DNA from: Aggregatilineales bacterium
GTDB taxonomy: Bacteria > Chloroflexota > Anaerolineae > Aggregatilineales > Ch27
Direction: 5' to 3'
Length of the DNA stretch: 62,750 nt
NCBI GenBank assembly: GCA_029976005.1
Contig: JARKOQ010000125.1
Span: 1 to 62,750, forward strand
Shown: one piece after another, positions 17,776-25,524 of the stretch
How positions within the stretch are numbered: position 1 is the stretch's first letter
Layout of the letters: every line of letters begins with the position of its first letter
Program-made: the position numbers and the translations under genes
Notes under the pieces: generated by a model
What the model was told of the DNA's origin: nothing
The model's database searches: none
What the model saw: only the letters and a program-made list of their open reading frames with translations

Positions 17776-19014
17776 ATGGACAGGGAGTGGACTATGGGCG
17801 CCGATCGATCGGGCAAAATCGGGATTGAGCAGAACGTGGCTTTTCTCAAGCGCTATGCCTTTCTGGAACGGGCCTGCATGCGGACTCTGGCCGGGTGGCT
17901 GGCCGGGGTGCCGGAGTGGGAGGCCAAGAACATGATCGGCCTCCACATCTGGGAGAGCGCCACGGCCGTGGACGCGCTCCACGGCCGCCTGCGCGAGCTG
18001 CGCGCCCACCAGCCGGAGCGCGGGATCAGCGACGGGCTGCGCGCCCTGGCGGCGGAACTCGACCATGCCCAGACCAGCGCGGAAGTGATCGCCAGCGTCT
18101 ACCTGGTGGTCAAGACGGCTCTGCTGGAAGCCTACCGGGCGCACCTCGACCTGACCTGGGAGGACTTCGACAACCCGACGGTCAAGATCATCAGCGAGCA
18201 GATCGTGGGGCTGGCCGAAGCTCAGGTCGCCTGGGCGATCCAGTTCTTCCCGGAGGTCAGCGCGCGTTACCCCGGCTGGGAAGCCTGGCGCGACTACATC
18301 GCCGGCCTGCTCGTCGCGGATGGCGGCGTCACCGGCACCCAGCTTCACCTGGCGGCCCCGGCCCGGCCGGAAGGGCATGCCCTGCTGCTGCCCTGGAAGG
18401 AATGCCAGCGGATGCCCGGCTGGCCGGTTTTCGACCCCAGTACCGACATCGAGCCGGATCGGGAGGCCGAGCCGGAAGCGCACCGCCTGTGGCGCTTCAA
18501 GCACTACCTGAACGAGATGACGGCCGCCGAAACCCTGGCTTCGGTGCTGTGGATGACTCCTGAGATGCCCTGGGAGTACCAGCTCAACGTGGCCCGCCAC
18601 CAGTGGGACGAAATCCGCCACAGCCAGCTCGGCCAGACGCGCATCCAGCAGCTTGGCCTCCAGGTCGCGGACGTGCCGCAGGTCGTCCAGATTTACAACG
18701 TGATGATGACCCTTCCGGCGGTGGATCAGTACGCCCTGCTCACGACCGTGATCGAGCCGAACGGCATGCCGGAAAAGGTGACCAACCGCGAGCACTGGGA
18801 AGCGATCGACGACGAAATCTCGGCGGCGGCCGTCAGCTACGACTGGAGCGACGAGAACTTCCACATTCGCTGGGGGCAGAAGTGGACGCCGGTCCTGCTG
18901 GAGACTTACGGTTACAGCGAGACTCCAGAGGAGATCAAGGCCCGCACCGAAGCCTGGATGCTGGAGCACACCCCGGTCAAAATGCAGGTCAAGATGGCCC
19001 AGGGGGATTACTGA
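17776..19014 (+). CDS. Tandem ferritin-like domain protein, function unknown
   Basis: The 412-residue, all-helical protein appears to hold two ferritin-like four-helix regions. The first, about 20-160, has E60, H69, E118 and E148 in the right helices, but Q150 stands where a metal-binding His might be expected. The second, about 240-300, has E247, E252, E267 and a classic ExxH, E279-x-x-H282 in WDEIRH. This suggests one degenerate and one intact dimetal site. There is no signal peptide. A GntR-type operator lies at its start and the URO-D/GH38 operon is divergent from it, so it may belong to the glycan regulon. I do not recognise a named family; a diiron oxidase or oxygenase role is inference. 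Confidence 0.6.
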   Translation: MDREWTMGADRSGKIGIEQNVAFLKRYAFLERACMRTLAGWLAGVPEWEAKNMIGLHIWESATAVDALHGRLRELRAHQPERGISDGLRALAAELDHAQTSAEVIASVYLVVKTALLEAYRAHLDLTWEDFDNPTVKIISEQIVGLAEAQVAWAIQFFPEVSARYPGWEAWRDYIAGLLVADGGVTGTQLHLAAPARPEGHALLLPWKECQRMPGWPVFDPSTDIEPDREAEPEAHRLWRFKHYLNEMTAAETLASVLWMTPEMPWEYQLNVARHQWDEIRHSQLGQTRIQQLGLQVADVPQVVQIYNVMMTLPAVDQYALLTTVIEPNGMPEKVTNREHWEAIDDEISAAAVSYDWSDENFHIRWGQKWTPVLLETYGYSETPEEIKARTEAWMLEHTPVKMQVKMAQGDY

Positions 19015-19029
19015 TCCCCGGCCTGCGGC

Positions 19030-20676
19030 CTAACCTTCCCGGGGTGGGCGCACCAGCCGGTCGATATTGCGCTCCAGCGCGCCGCTGGCGCAGGCCCCGT
19101 TGAGGCCGCGTCGCTGGCCGAACAGGTCTATCCCATTGATGGGGGATGCATCGCACACGCCCAGGTTGCCCGCGCTGAGGGCCGGACTCCAGCCATAGGG
19201 CGCGTAGCGGCTGTCCAGCCACGGGTACGCGACCGGGATGCTGGCTCCGCAATCGGCCCCTGGGTATTGAAGATTGTGTCCGTTGTCGGTCATCCCGGCG
19301 GTATGGCAGTTGCCGCCGGCATTGGCGAACAGAATCGTGTTGGCCAGCTCGATGGGCGGAGTCGCGTCCAGCGGCCCGAAAAAGGCAAGCCCGCCCTGGT
19401 TCTCGGCGAGGGTGGTATTGGTCAGAGTCATGAAATTGGCCAGGATACTCGCCATGCCAGGCCCGCTTTGATTGCGCACGATCAGGCTGTTGGCGAGTCG
19501 GGAGGCACGCGGCACGCTGTTGCGCAGGGCGATGGCCGCGCCGGCCTCGGACGCCTCGTTGCCGATCATGGCGACGGCCACCAGGTCCAGGCTGGTTTCC
19601 CCGGCGGCGATCGCCCCGCCTTCGCGGGCGCTGTTCCGGGAGAAGGTCACACTGCGCAGAATCAGCGCTCCCGCGGCTTCGCTTTGATCCGGCGCGTTGG
19701 CGATCGCGCCGCCCCGATCGGCCGCATTGTTGACGAACGTGCTGTGATTGATCCGGAGGATGTGGACCGGGCTGCTGACCGCCGATTGGAATACGGCGCC
19801 GCCATCCTTCTGGGCGGTGTTCTGCTCGAAGCGGCTGCGCGTGACGGTCACGTCGCCCTGGCCCCACAGGGTAATCGCGCCGCCGTTCACCCTGGCCTGG
19901 TTGCGCGAGAAGATCGCGTCCTCGACGACGAGCGTGCCGGAGCTGTTCAGGATCGCGCCGCCGGAGAGGGCCTGGTTGGTGGAGAACTGGGTATTGTCGC
20001 GGACGGTCAGCGTCCCGCCGATATTGGCAATGGCCCCGCCGAAAAAGCTGTCCGTGTTGTCTCGAAAGCTGCTGCGCTCGACCGTGGCAACGCCGAAGTA
20101 GTTTTCCAGCACGGTGCGCGTATTGCCGAAGAACCGGCTGTCGCGGATGGTGATGGCGCCATTGACGCTGCTGATGGGCTGCCTGTTGGCAATGAATTCG
20201 CTGCGTTCAATCGTGATCGATCCGCCGGCAGGGTTCCGGATCACGCCCGCGTCGTAGACCCGATTTTCCGAGGAGATCGATGCCCCGGATGGGAAGATGC
20301 GGATCGGACCGGTGTAGCGCCCGCCGGTGATCGTCAGGCCGTTCAGCCGCAGGGCGGAGCCGGGCAACATCTGGAACAGGACCACTTCGTCGCCCCCGGT
20401 GAGCGTCATGCCTCCGCCGCCGAAGATCGTGACATTCCCGGCGATGTCGAGCGTGGAGGTGATACGCAGGGTGGTCCGGTTGCCGCAGTTGAAGCGGACG
20501 ACGACATTCCCCCCGGCCAGGGCATTGCGCAGGTTCCAGCCTGCGCCGGTGGCGTTATCCACGCCGCACAGGGTGACCGTCCGCTGCGCCTGCCGGAGCG
20601 GGTGAGCGGACAGGCTGGCCGTGGGGATCAGCAGCCCAACGATCGCAACGATAAGCCAGATTCGCGTCATCTTCAT
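19030..20676 (-). CDS. Secreted right-handed beta-helix protein
   Basis: The 548-residue protein begins with a Sec-type signal (MKMTRIWLIVAIVGLLIPTA, about 24 residues). The rest is made of short repeats such as NGGAITLWGQGDVTVTRSRF and RGGAIAN that match the coils of right-handed parallel beta-helix (pectate-lyase-like, PbH1) proteins with CSLREA-type openings. Such proteins are surface or matrix components; no catalytic residues of polysaccharide lyases can be identified. It ends without an anchor. Its start overlaps the stop of the upstream 853-residue gene by four bases, so the two are translationally coupled and probably work together. Confidence 0.75.
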   Translation of the reverse strand: MKMTRIWLIVAIVGLLIPTASLSAHPLRQAQRTVTLCGVDNATGAGWNLRNALAGGNVVVRFNCGNRTTLRITSTLDIAGNVTIFGGGGMTLTGGDEVVLFQMLPGSALRLNGLTITGGRYTGPIRIFPSGASISSENRVYDAGVIRNPAGGSITIERSEFIANRQPISSVNGAITIRDSRFFGNTRTVLENYFGVATVERSSFRDNTDSFFGGAIANIGGTLTVRDNTQFSTNQALSGGAILNSSGTLVVEDAIFSRNQARVNGGAITLWGQGDVTVTRSRFEQNTAQKDGGAVFQSAVSSPVHILRINHSTFVNNAADRGGAIANAPDQSEAAGALILRSVTFSRNSAREGGAIAAGETSLDLVAVAMIGNEASEAGAAIALRNSVPRASRLANSLIVRNQSGPGMASILANFMTLTNTTLAENQGGLAFFGPLDATPPIELANTILFANAGGNCHTAGMTDNGHNLQYPGADCGASIPVAYPWLDSRYAPYGWSPALSAGNLGVCDASPINGIDLFGQRRGLNGACASGALERNIDRLVRPPREG

Positions 20677-23234
20677 GGCTGTTCTCTGTCGATGTCATTC
20701 GGGACGGTGGTTCGAGGCTGATTGCGATCCGAAAAATCGAGTACGATGACCGCCCCGGTATGCCGGTTGGAGAGGGTGATCGTGCCGCCGTTGGCTTCGA
20801 TCACGTCGCCTTCGGCCAGGTTCCAGTCGTCCATGTCCAGCTCGGTCACGACATTATCAATGGCGAGGATGGCCCATTCGTCGCGGCTTTTCTGGCCGCG
20901 TCCGGGGTCGAACTGGATCAGATGCCCGTCGGCGGTCCGGTAGCGGCCGATCATGCCCACGCTCATGACCGCCGGGTTGCGCGCCAGAACGCCTTCCTGG
21001 AAGGCCTGGAATCCGGCGAACGCGGCATCGGCGTCCGTGGGGGCGTCGACCACCTCCAGGAAGCCGAAACGTTGTTCCTGGGAGGTGCAGTAGGGGAAAC
21101 GGGCCGGTTCGGCAGCCTCGGCTGCGCTGCACGAATCCTCGTAGGTGACGCACCACGAATCGTTGAACTGGCTGCATGCTTCCGTATAGATGGCGATGTA
21201 AAGATAGGGGCCGGGATTGCCCGCCTGGCCGGGGGGATCGGCCGCGCCGGGGAGGGCGCATCCGGCGGTGTTGATGAAGGCCCAGTTGCCCGCGTCGACC
21301 CGGCAGGCGGCATACAGGTCCGGAATGATCGGATTCAGCCCGCAGGCAAACCCCTGGGTCACACAGGTATTGCCGTCGTGGGCCTCGCCCCCTTCGAAGC
21401 GAATCAACTCATTGCGGTCCAACCCTCCGGCGGTCGGGATCAGCACCGTCGGCACGGCCGCGCCGCGATCGTTGGGAAAGCCGCTCCACGCGACCTGGTT
21501 GGCGAAGCCGGTTTCGATGCCGCCCGCCGAGAGCAGGTAGCCCGTGCTGCTGGCATAAATCTCGACCCCGGCGTGGTGGATGCGCTGGACGATGGGCGTC
21601 GATTTGTCGATCGCCAGGTCGAGGATGGCCGTCGGAACCCGGTAGTCGCTCACGGCGGCGTAGATCATCTCCAGGGCGCGGCTTTCCTGGCGACCGGGAT
21701 CGTTGTCCATCAGTCCGGTCAGCCCGGCCAGAAGGACGAAGCGGCCCATCTGGTGATCGGCGCCGCCGGCCATTTCATAAAGATAGGTCCGGTGGACCTG
21801 TTCCGTCAGCCGGCGGAAAGGCACAACCCGGCGGCCCTGGTTGCTGCCGACCGCGAATTTGGCCGAGAGGTAATCCAGGACCATGCCCGCCGCCCGGCGC
21901 AGGGTGTCATCCTCCGCGAAGTCGTACATGTTGAGGATGGCGTTGATGCTGTAGCGCTGGTAGGGACGGGCGTTGTATTCGTCGAAATCCTGAATCAGGA
22001 ACTTCTGAAAATGATCGAGCATCCAGCTCCGCAAGCCGTTGGTCCAGTTGTTGAAGGCCGAGGGGACGTTGAGGTTTGCCGCTTCCCGGTCGGCGCGGAA
22101 GATCTGGTTGGTCAGGTAGCGCGAGGTTTCCATCATCAGCAGGTGATTCTCGGTTTCCGGAATCCGGCAGGCTTTGAAGAAGTTGAACCCCGGAAGCAGC
22201 GCGCAGGCCGCGACGGGCAGCAGGGGATCGCCGGTGGCGATCATGGCGGCTCCGAGTCCGGCGGTGAGCACCGCCCCCGGTAAAAGCCCGACCAGGGCCG
22301 TCAGACCGATGAGGCCCCCCAACAGGGCCAGGGCCAGAACCGGAAGGACGATGTGCAGGAGTGCCCATTCGAGAGCATCCCACAGGCTGGAGCCGATTTC
22401 TTCCAGCGCGTCGCCCACGTCCTCCGCGAAGGTGTAATCGTCGGCGCGTTCCTCTGGGGAGCCGGTGTGCTGCTCGGTGTTGCCGCAGTCGGTGAGCGGG
22501 TAACTTTGCAGGCCGGGGCCACCGTCGAGGGTCAGCCGGTCGTTGCGCAGTTGTTCATAGGTGCCTTGATCCAGCACGTCGAGCGCATTGCCGCGCGTGT
22601 TCTCCGGGCGCATCAGCAGGATGCGGACGAGATTGCGCAGGATCACGTCGTACTCGCCGTGAGTTGTGAATTTATCCCCCAGGATTCCAAGGCCGAGGTA
22701 GCAGGGGAGGTCACTCGATCCAGGTCGCCCGACGATACGCACGGCGCGCAGGGCGCGGTTGACCTGGTCTCTCAGGCAGAGTCGCAGGTCATCATCATTC
22801 ATCGCCCCGCAGGGGTTGTTCGGATTATCGTGAGGACGGCAGGGCGTGACATTCAATTCCAGGTTGTCACGAAACCGGAATTCCCCCCCACCGGGCGCTT
22901 CGTGAAGCAGTTGATAGTATTTGAAGATTTTGGCGATGACGACTGCGGTCAGTTCCTCGGTGTGTGGTTCCTCGACCCTGGTATCTTCGTGTTCGGCCAC
23001 CCAACCCTCAAATGAGGTTTCCAACCCGCAGGCAGCCGCGTCGATGACCATTTGCGCGCGCTCGTTGAACTGCGCCTCACTTTCGGCGGCGGTGCGCGGG
23101 ACCGGCATCCGGGAGAAATCAAGGATGGGGAGGGGACCCTGAGCCGACACCCGGCTGGCCTGCCAGCCATCCAGAGCGGGGTGGAGGATGGTGACCAGCA
23201 CCAGCAGCAGACTGATCCCGGTAAACCTGCGCAT
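20673..23234 (-). CDS. Large secreted protein of unknown function
   Basis: This 853-residue protein has an N-terminal signal sequence ending near the SAQG site at about residue 32. It also has a strongly hydrophobic segment at about 290-345 (LPVLALALLGGLIGLTALVG) that could be a membrane anchor in the middle of the chain. The following region, with YNARPYQRYSINAILNMYDFAEDDTLRRAAG, is helical and looks like an alpha/alpha-toroid. Many cysteines are spread through the chain, which fits an extracytoplasmic, disulphide-bonded protein. No catalytic motif is recognised. It is coupled by a four-base overlap to the beta-helix gene downstream, suggesting a two-component surface structure or matrix. 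Confidence 0.65.
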   Translation of the reverse strand: MRRFTGISLLLVLVTILHPALDGWQASRVSAQGPLPILDFSRMPVPRTAAESEAQFNERAQMVIDAAACGLETSFEGWVAEHEDTRVEEPHTEELTAVVIAKIFKYYQLLHEAPGGGEFRFRDNLELNVTPCRPHDNPNNPCGAMNDDDLRLCLRDQVNRALRAVRIVGRPGSSDLPCYLGLGILGDKFTTHGEYDVILRNLVRILLMRPENTRGNALDVLDQGTYEQLRNDRLTLDGGPGLQSYPLTDCGNTEQHTGSPEERADDYTFAEDVGDALEEIGSSLWDALEWALLHIVLPVLALALLGGLIGLTALVGLLPGAVLTAGLGAAMIATGDPLLPVAACALLPGFNFFKACRIPETENHLLMMETSRYLTNQIFRADREAANLNVPSAFNNWTNGLRSWMLDHFQKFLIQDFDEYNARPYQRYSINAILNMYDFAEDDTLRRAAGMVLDYLSAKFAVGSNQGRRVVPFRRLTEQVHRTYLYEMAGGADHQMGRFVLLAGLTGLMDNDPGRQESRALEMIYAAVSDYRVPTAILDLAIDKSTPIVQRIHHAGVEIYASSTGYLLSAGGIETGFANQVAWSGFPNDRGAAVPTVLIPTAGGLDRNELIRFEGGEAHDGNTCVTQGFACGLNPIIPDLYAACRVDAGNWAFINTAGCALPGAADPPGQAGNPGPYLYIAIYTEACSQFNDSWCVTYEDSCSAAEAAEPARFPYCTSQEQRFGFLEVVDAPTDADAAFAGFQAFQEGVLARNPAVMSVGMIGRYRTADGHLIQFDPGRGQKSRDEWAILAIDNVVTELDMDDWNLAEGDVIEANGGTITLSNRHTGAVIVLDFSDRNQPRTTVPNDIDREQP

Positions 23235-23404
23235 ATTTACCTCGACAAGAAGAAATCAGGCTATTTTACGATGATTTTAGTCGCATTATGTTGGCCGTCA
23301 ACATTGTGAAAAAAAGACCGGATCGGGTAGCTGCGGGCCGCCGGCGGGTCTCAATCGGGTTAGCCCTGGATTTGCAGATTCTATCCAGAGCTTTTTTACA
23401 ACCG

Positions 23405-23437
23405 TTCCACCGCTTCTCCACACGCGGCGACCAGAAT
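23405..23437 (+). promoter_or_regulatory. Promoter with 11-bp direct repeats, copy 1 (PhoB/OmpR-like)
   Basis: TTCCACCGCTT and CTCCACACGCG are consecutive 11-base half-sites, and a -10-like CAGAAT begins 16 bases after the start of the second half-site. The same spacing is found in the two following promoters at 24093 and 25430. TTTTACA lies 11 bases further upstream. Confidence 0.6.
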
Positions 23438-23507
23438 GAAGGCAGAGTGTTGGCCTGGTTGATGACTGACACCCGATCGGACTGGATACCCGAAAGGAGA
23501 TGGGACG

Positions 23508-24008
23508 ATGTTCAAGAAGGCGGCTTTTGTGACGACCCTGGTGGTGGTCCTGGCAAGCATGGTTTTGGGCGCGTCGGCGGTCCTGGCCGATGGCGGCGAA
23601 ACCCTTACCCCGGTCTACGACGATGACGAGGGCTGGATCACCTGCTTCGCCGACGGACGGATCAACGGCTGCACGCTGGATGCGCCGGTGGCGATCTTCT
23701 ACACCCGCGAGAGCCAGGTGGACGTGGACGCGAACGGCGTCCCGGCCTGGAATGACGACGGCACCCCGGCCTACGCGGACGTCGTGACCGGCGTCGAGAT
23801 GTGGGGCATCGTGGCGGGCTATGACAACCTGGTCAAGGTCGCGGGCCTGACGGTTGGACAGATCCAGGCGGCGACGGCGGCCGGGACGGATACCATCCTG
23901 TCGCAGAGCTACGGCTACACCTTCGGCTACTCGGCCAGCGGCTACTTCTGGGTCACGGCCCCCAACGGTTACAGCTTCGTGTGGGACGGCGTCGAGCTTC
24001 TCGGCTAA
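23508..24008 (+). CDS. Small secreted protein of unknown function
   Basis: The 166-residue product has a clear Sec signal peptide (hydrophobic stretch AAFVTTLVVVLASMVLGASA, cleavage after VLADG or ASAVLA). The mature part, about 140 residues, is acidic and rich in Tyr, Gly and Trp, with a final SYGYTFGYSASGYFWVTAPN segment that looks beta-rich. It has an AAAGGAG ribosome site. A strong terminator follows, so it is monocistronic. Its promoter shares the 11-bp direct repeats of the next two genes. No family is recognised; a small envelope or secreted ligand-binding protein is possible. Confidence 0.7.
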   Translation: MFKKAAFVTTLVVVLASMVLGASAVLADGGETLTPVYDDDEGWITCFADGRINGCTLDAPVAIFYTRESQVDVDANGVPAWNDDGTPAYADVVTGVEMWGIVAGYDNLVKVAGLTVGQIQAATAAGTDTILSQSYGYTFGYSASGYFWVTAPNGYSFVWDGVELLG

Positions 24009-24034
24009 GGCCCGCAGTTTCTCCCCCCTGTGCC

Positions 24035-24074
24035 AGTGAGAGGGATGGGGAAACCCATGCCTCTCACTTTTTTT
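24035..24074 (+). terminator. Rho-independent terminator
   Basis: AGTGAGAGG pairs with CCTCTCACT around an inner ATGGG/CCCAT stem, followed by a run of T. It ends the small secreted-protein gene; its T-run overlaps the start of the next conserved promoter element. Confidence 0.9.
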
Positions 24075-24125
24075 ACAGGGTTTCCCTCAAGTCTCCACAA
24101 CTTCTCCATAGGGCTTTGCCATAGT
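24071..24125 (+). promoter_or_regulatory. Promoter with 11-bp direct repeats, copy 2
   Basis: TTTTACA (24071) is followed 22 bases on by CTCCACAACTTCTCCATAG (24093-24111), in which CTCCA repeats with an 11-base period. A -10-like CATAGT starts at 24120, 27 bases after the first half-site. The 19-base element is identical at 25430-25448. Confidence 0.75.
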
Positions 24126-24159
24126 GAGTTCGTATCGTCACATTCGAGCTGGAGGACAT

Positions 24160-25341
24160 ATGCCAACCAAGCGGATGAAGAAAGCAGCCCTGATGCTGTG
24201 CAGCCTGCTGGCCGTGCTGGCGGTTGCCGGCGGCACGCTGGCCCAGGGCATCCCCGATCAGATTACGCTGCAAACCACCGATTTTTTTGTGAGCGCGATT
24301 GCCTATGACGCGGCCCGCGACCGCTTTCTGGTGGCCGGCGGCGGCGATGGCACCGTCTACGCCCTGGAGGCGGACGGATCGCTGACCGCGGTGGTCGTGA
24401 GCGAGCAGCCCAACATCATCGGCATGGAAGTCGATCCGGCGAGCGACAGCCTGGCGCTGCTGGTCTCCGATCAGGCGGGCATGGGCGGTATGTTCGGCGG
24501 CATGGGCGGCGGGATGCCAGGCAATGGACAGCAGCCTCCGACCGACGGCCAGACCCCGGCAGGGGGACAGCAACCTCCGGCGAATGGTCAGGCTCCGGCG
24601 AATGGTCAGGCTCCGCAGCCCCCGGTGGACGGACAGCTTCCGGAAGGCATGACCCTGCCTGAGGACTTCAACCCGTCGATGTGGGTCGTGGTCTACAGCC
24701 TGGCGAACGGCTCCCTGCTCCGCTCGGCGGACCTGACCGGGGTCGTCGCGGACGGCACGCATCTGGGCAGCGACCTCGCCCTGGATGCCAGCGGCAACGT
24801 GTACGTGGCCGACCGGATGGGCGGGGTGATCTACATGGTGGATGCGGCCGGGAGCGTGTACTACATGCAGAACGCGACCCTGAGCGGCATGGGCCTGAGC
24901 GGGATCGGGTATGTGGACGGCGCGCTGCTCGTCCAGGGCATGCGGGGTGGGCTGTACAAGATTCCGCTGGACAACCCGGACAACGTCACCCAGGTGACCC
25001 TGCCGGAGACGCTGACCAGCCTGCGCGACATCGTCGTCGACGCGGCCGGGAACGTGGTTGCGCTGACCGGCGGGATGGATCAGACCCCCGCGGCGGTCGT
25101 GCTGACCAGCGCGGACGGTTGGACGACCGCCAGTGTCGTGAGCCAGGTTGAGCTGACCGGCATGGCGACGACCGGCGTGCTGCGCGGCAGCGATCTGTAT
25201 GTCGTGCTGGGCGGCTTTGGCGGCCGGGGTATGGGCGGCAACGGTGGCAATCCTCCGGCGAATACCGATGGCAGCGCCCCCAGCGGCGAAGCGCCCCAGC
25301 GGGAGCCGAGCCAGGTGGTCAAAGTCAGCCTGGGCGCATAG
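24160..25341 (+). CDS. Secreted beta-propeller-like protein with Gly/Gln/Pro-rich insert
   Basis: The 393-residue protein begins with a Sec signal peptide (cleavage near LAQG, residue 29) after a GGAGG ribosome site; an upstream in-frame start lacks one. Repeated segments such as DLALDASGNVYVADRMGGVIYMVDAAG are NHL/SMP-30-type propeller blades. A low-complexity insert, about residues 108-160, contains GGMGGGMPGNGQQPP and tandem NGQAPA units encoded by 18-bp DNA repeats. Another Gly/Asn-rich stretch lies near the C-terminus. It directly precedes the MacA-like adaptor gene, which has a similar Gly/Met-rich tail and the same promoter type, so an accessory role in that export system is plausible but unproven. 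Confidence 0.65.
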   Translation: MPTKRMKKAALMLCSLLAVLAVAGGTLAQGIPDQITLQTTDFFVSAIAYDAARDRFLVAGGGDGTVYALEADGSLTAVVVSEQPNIIGMEVDPASDSLALLVSDQAGMGGMFGGMGGGMPGNGQQPPTDGQTPAGGQQPPANGQAPANGQAPQPPVDGQLPEGMTLPEDFNPSMWVVVYSLANGSLLRSADLTGVVADGTHLGSDLALDASGNVYVADRMGGVIYMVDAAGSVYYMQNATLSGMGLSGIGYVDGALLVQGMRGGLYKIPLDNPDNVTQVTLPETLTSLRDIVVDAAGNVVALTGGMDQTPAAVVLTSADGWTTASVVSQVELTGMATTGVLRGSDLYVVLGGFGGRGMGGNGGNPPANTDGSAPSGEAPQREPSQVVKVSLGA

Positions 25342-25364
25342 CGTCGGGTTTGTGACGCATAGGG

Positions 25365-25395
25365 GCCCGCTCCGGATCGGGGCGGGCGTTTTTTT
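25365..25395 (+). terminator. Rho-independent terminator
   Basis: GCCCGC pairs with GCGGGC, with inner CCG/CGG pairing, followed by seven T. It separates the propeller gene from the efflux operon. Confidence 0.88.
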
Positions 25396-25407
25396 GCCCG
25401 GCCCAGG

Positions 25408-25462
25408 TTTTACACAACGTCTAGAAGACCTCCACAACTTCTCCATAGGTGGCGGTCAGAAT
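25408..25462 (+). promoter_or_regulatory. Promoter with 11-bp direct repeats, copy 3
   Basis: TTTTACA (25408), CTCCACAACTTCTCCATAG (25430-25448) and a -10-like CAGAAT (25457-25462) lie at exactly the distances seen in copy 2. It drives the adaptor-MacB operon. Confidence 0.75.
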
Positions 25463-25524
25463 GAGAACAGCGTCGGGCGAATTGTGCATGGTTCGTGAGA
25501 TCACGATGTCAGGGAGGGTGTTGA

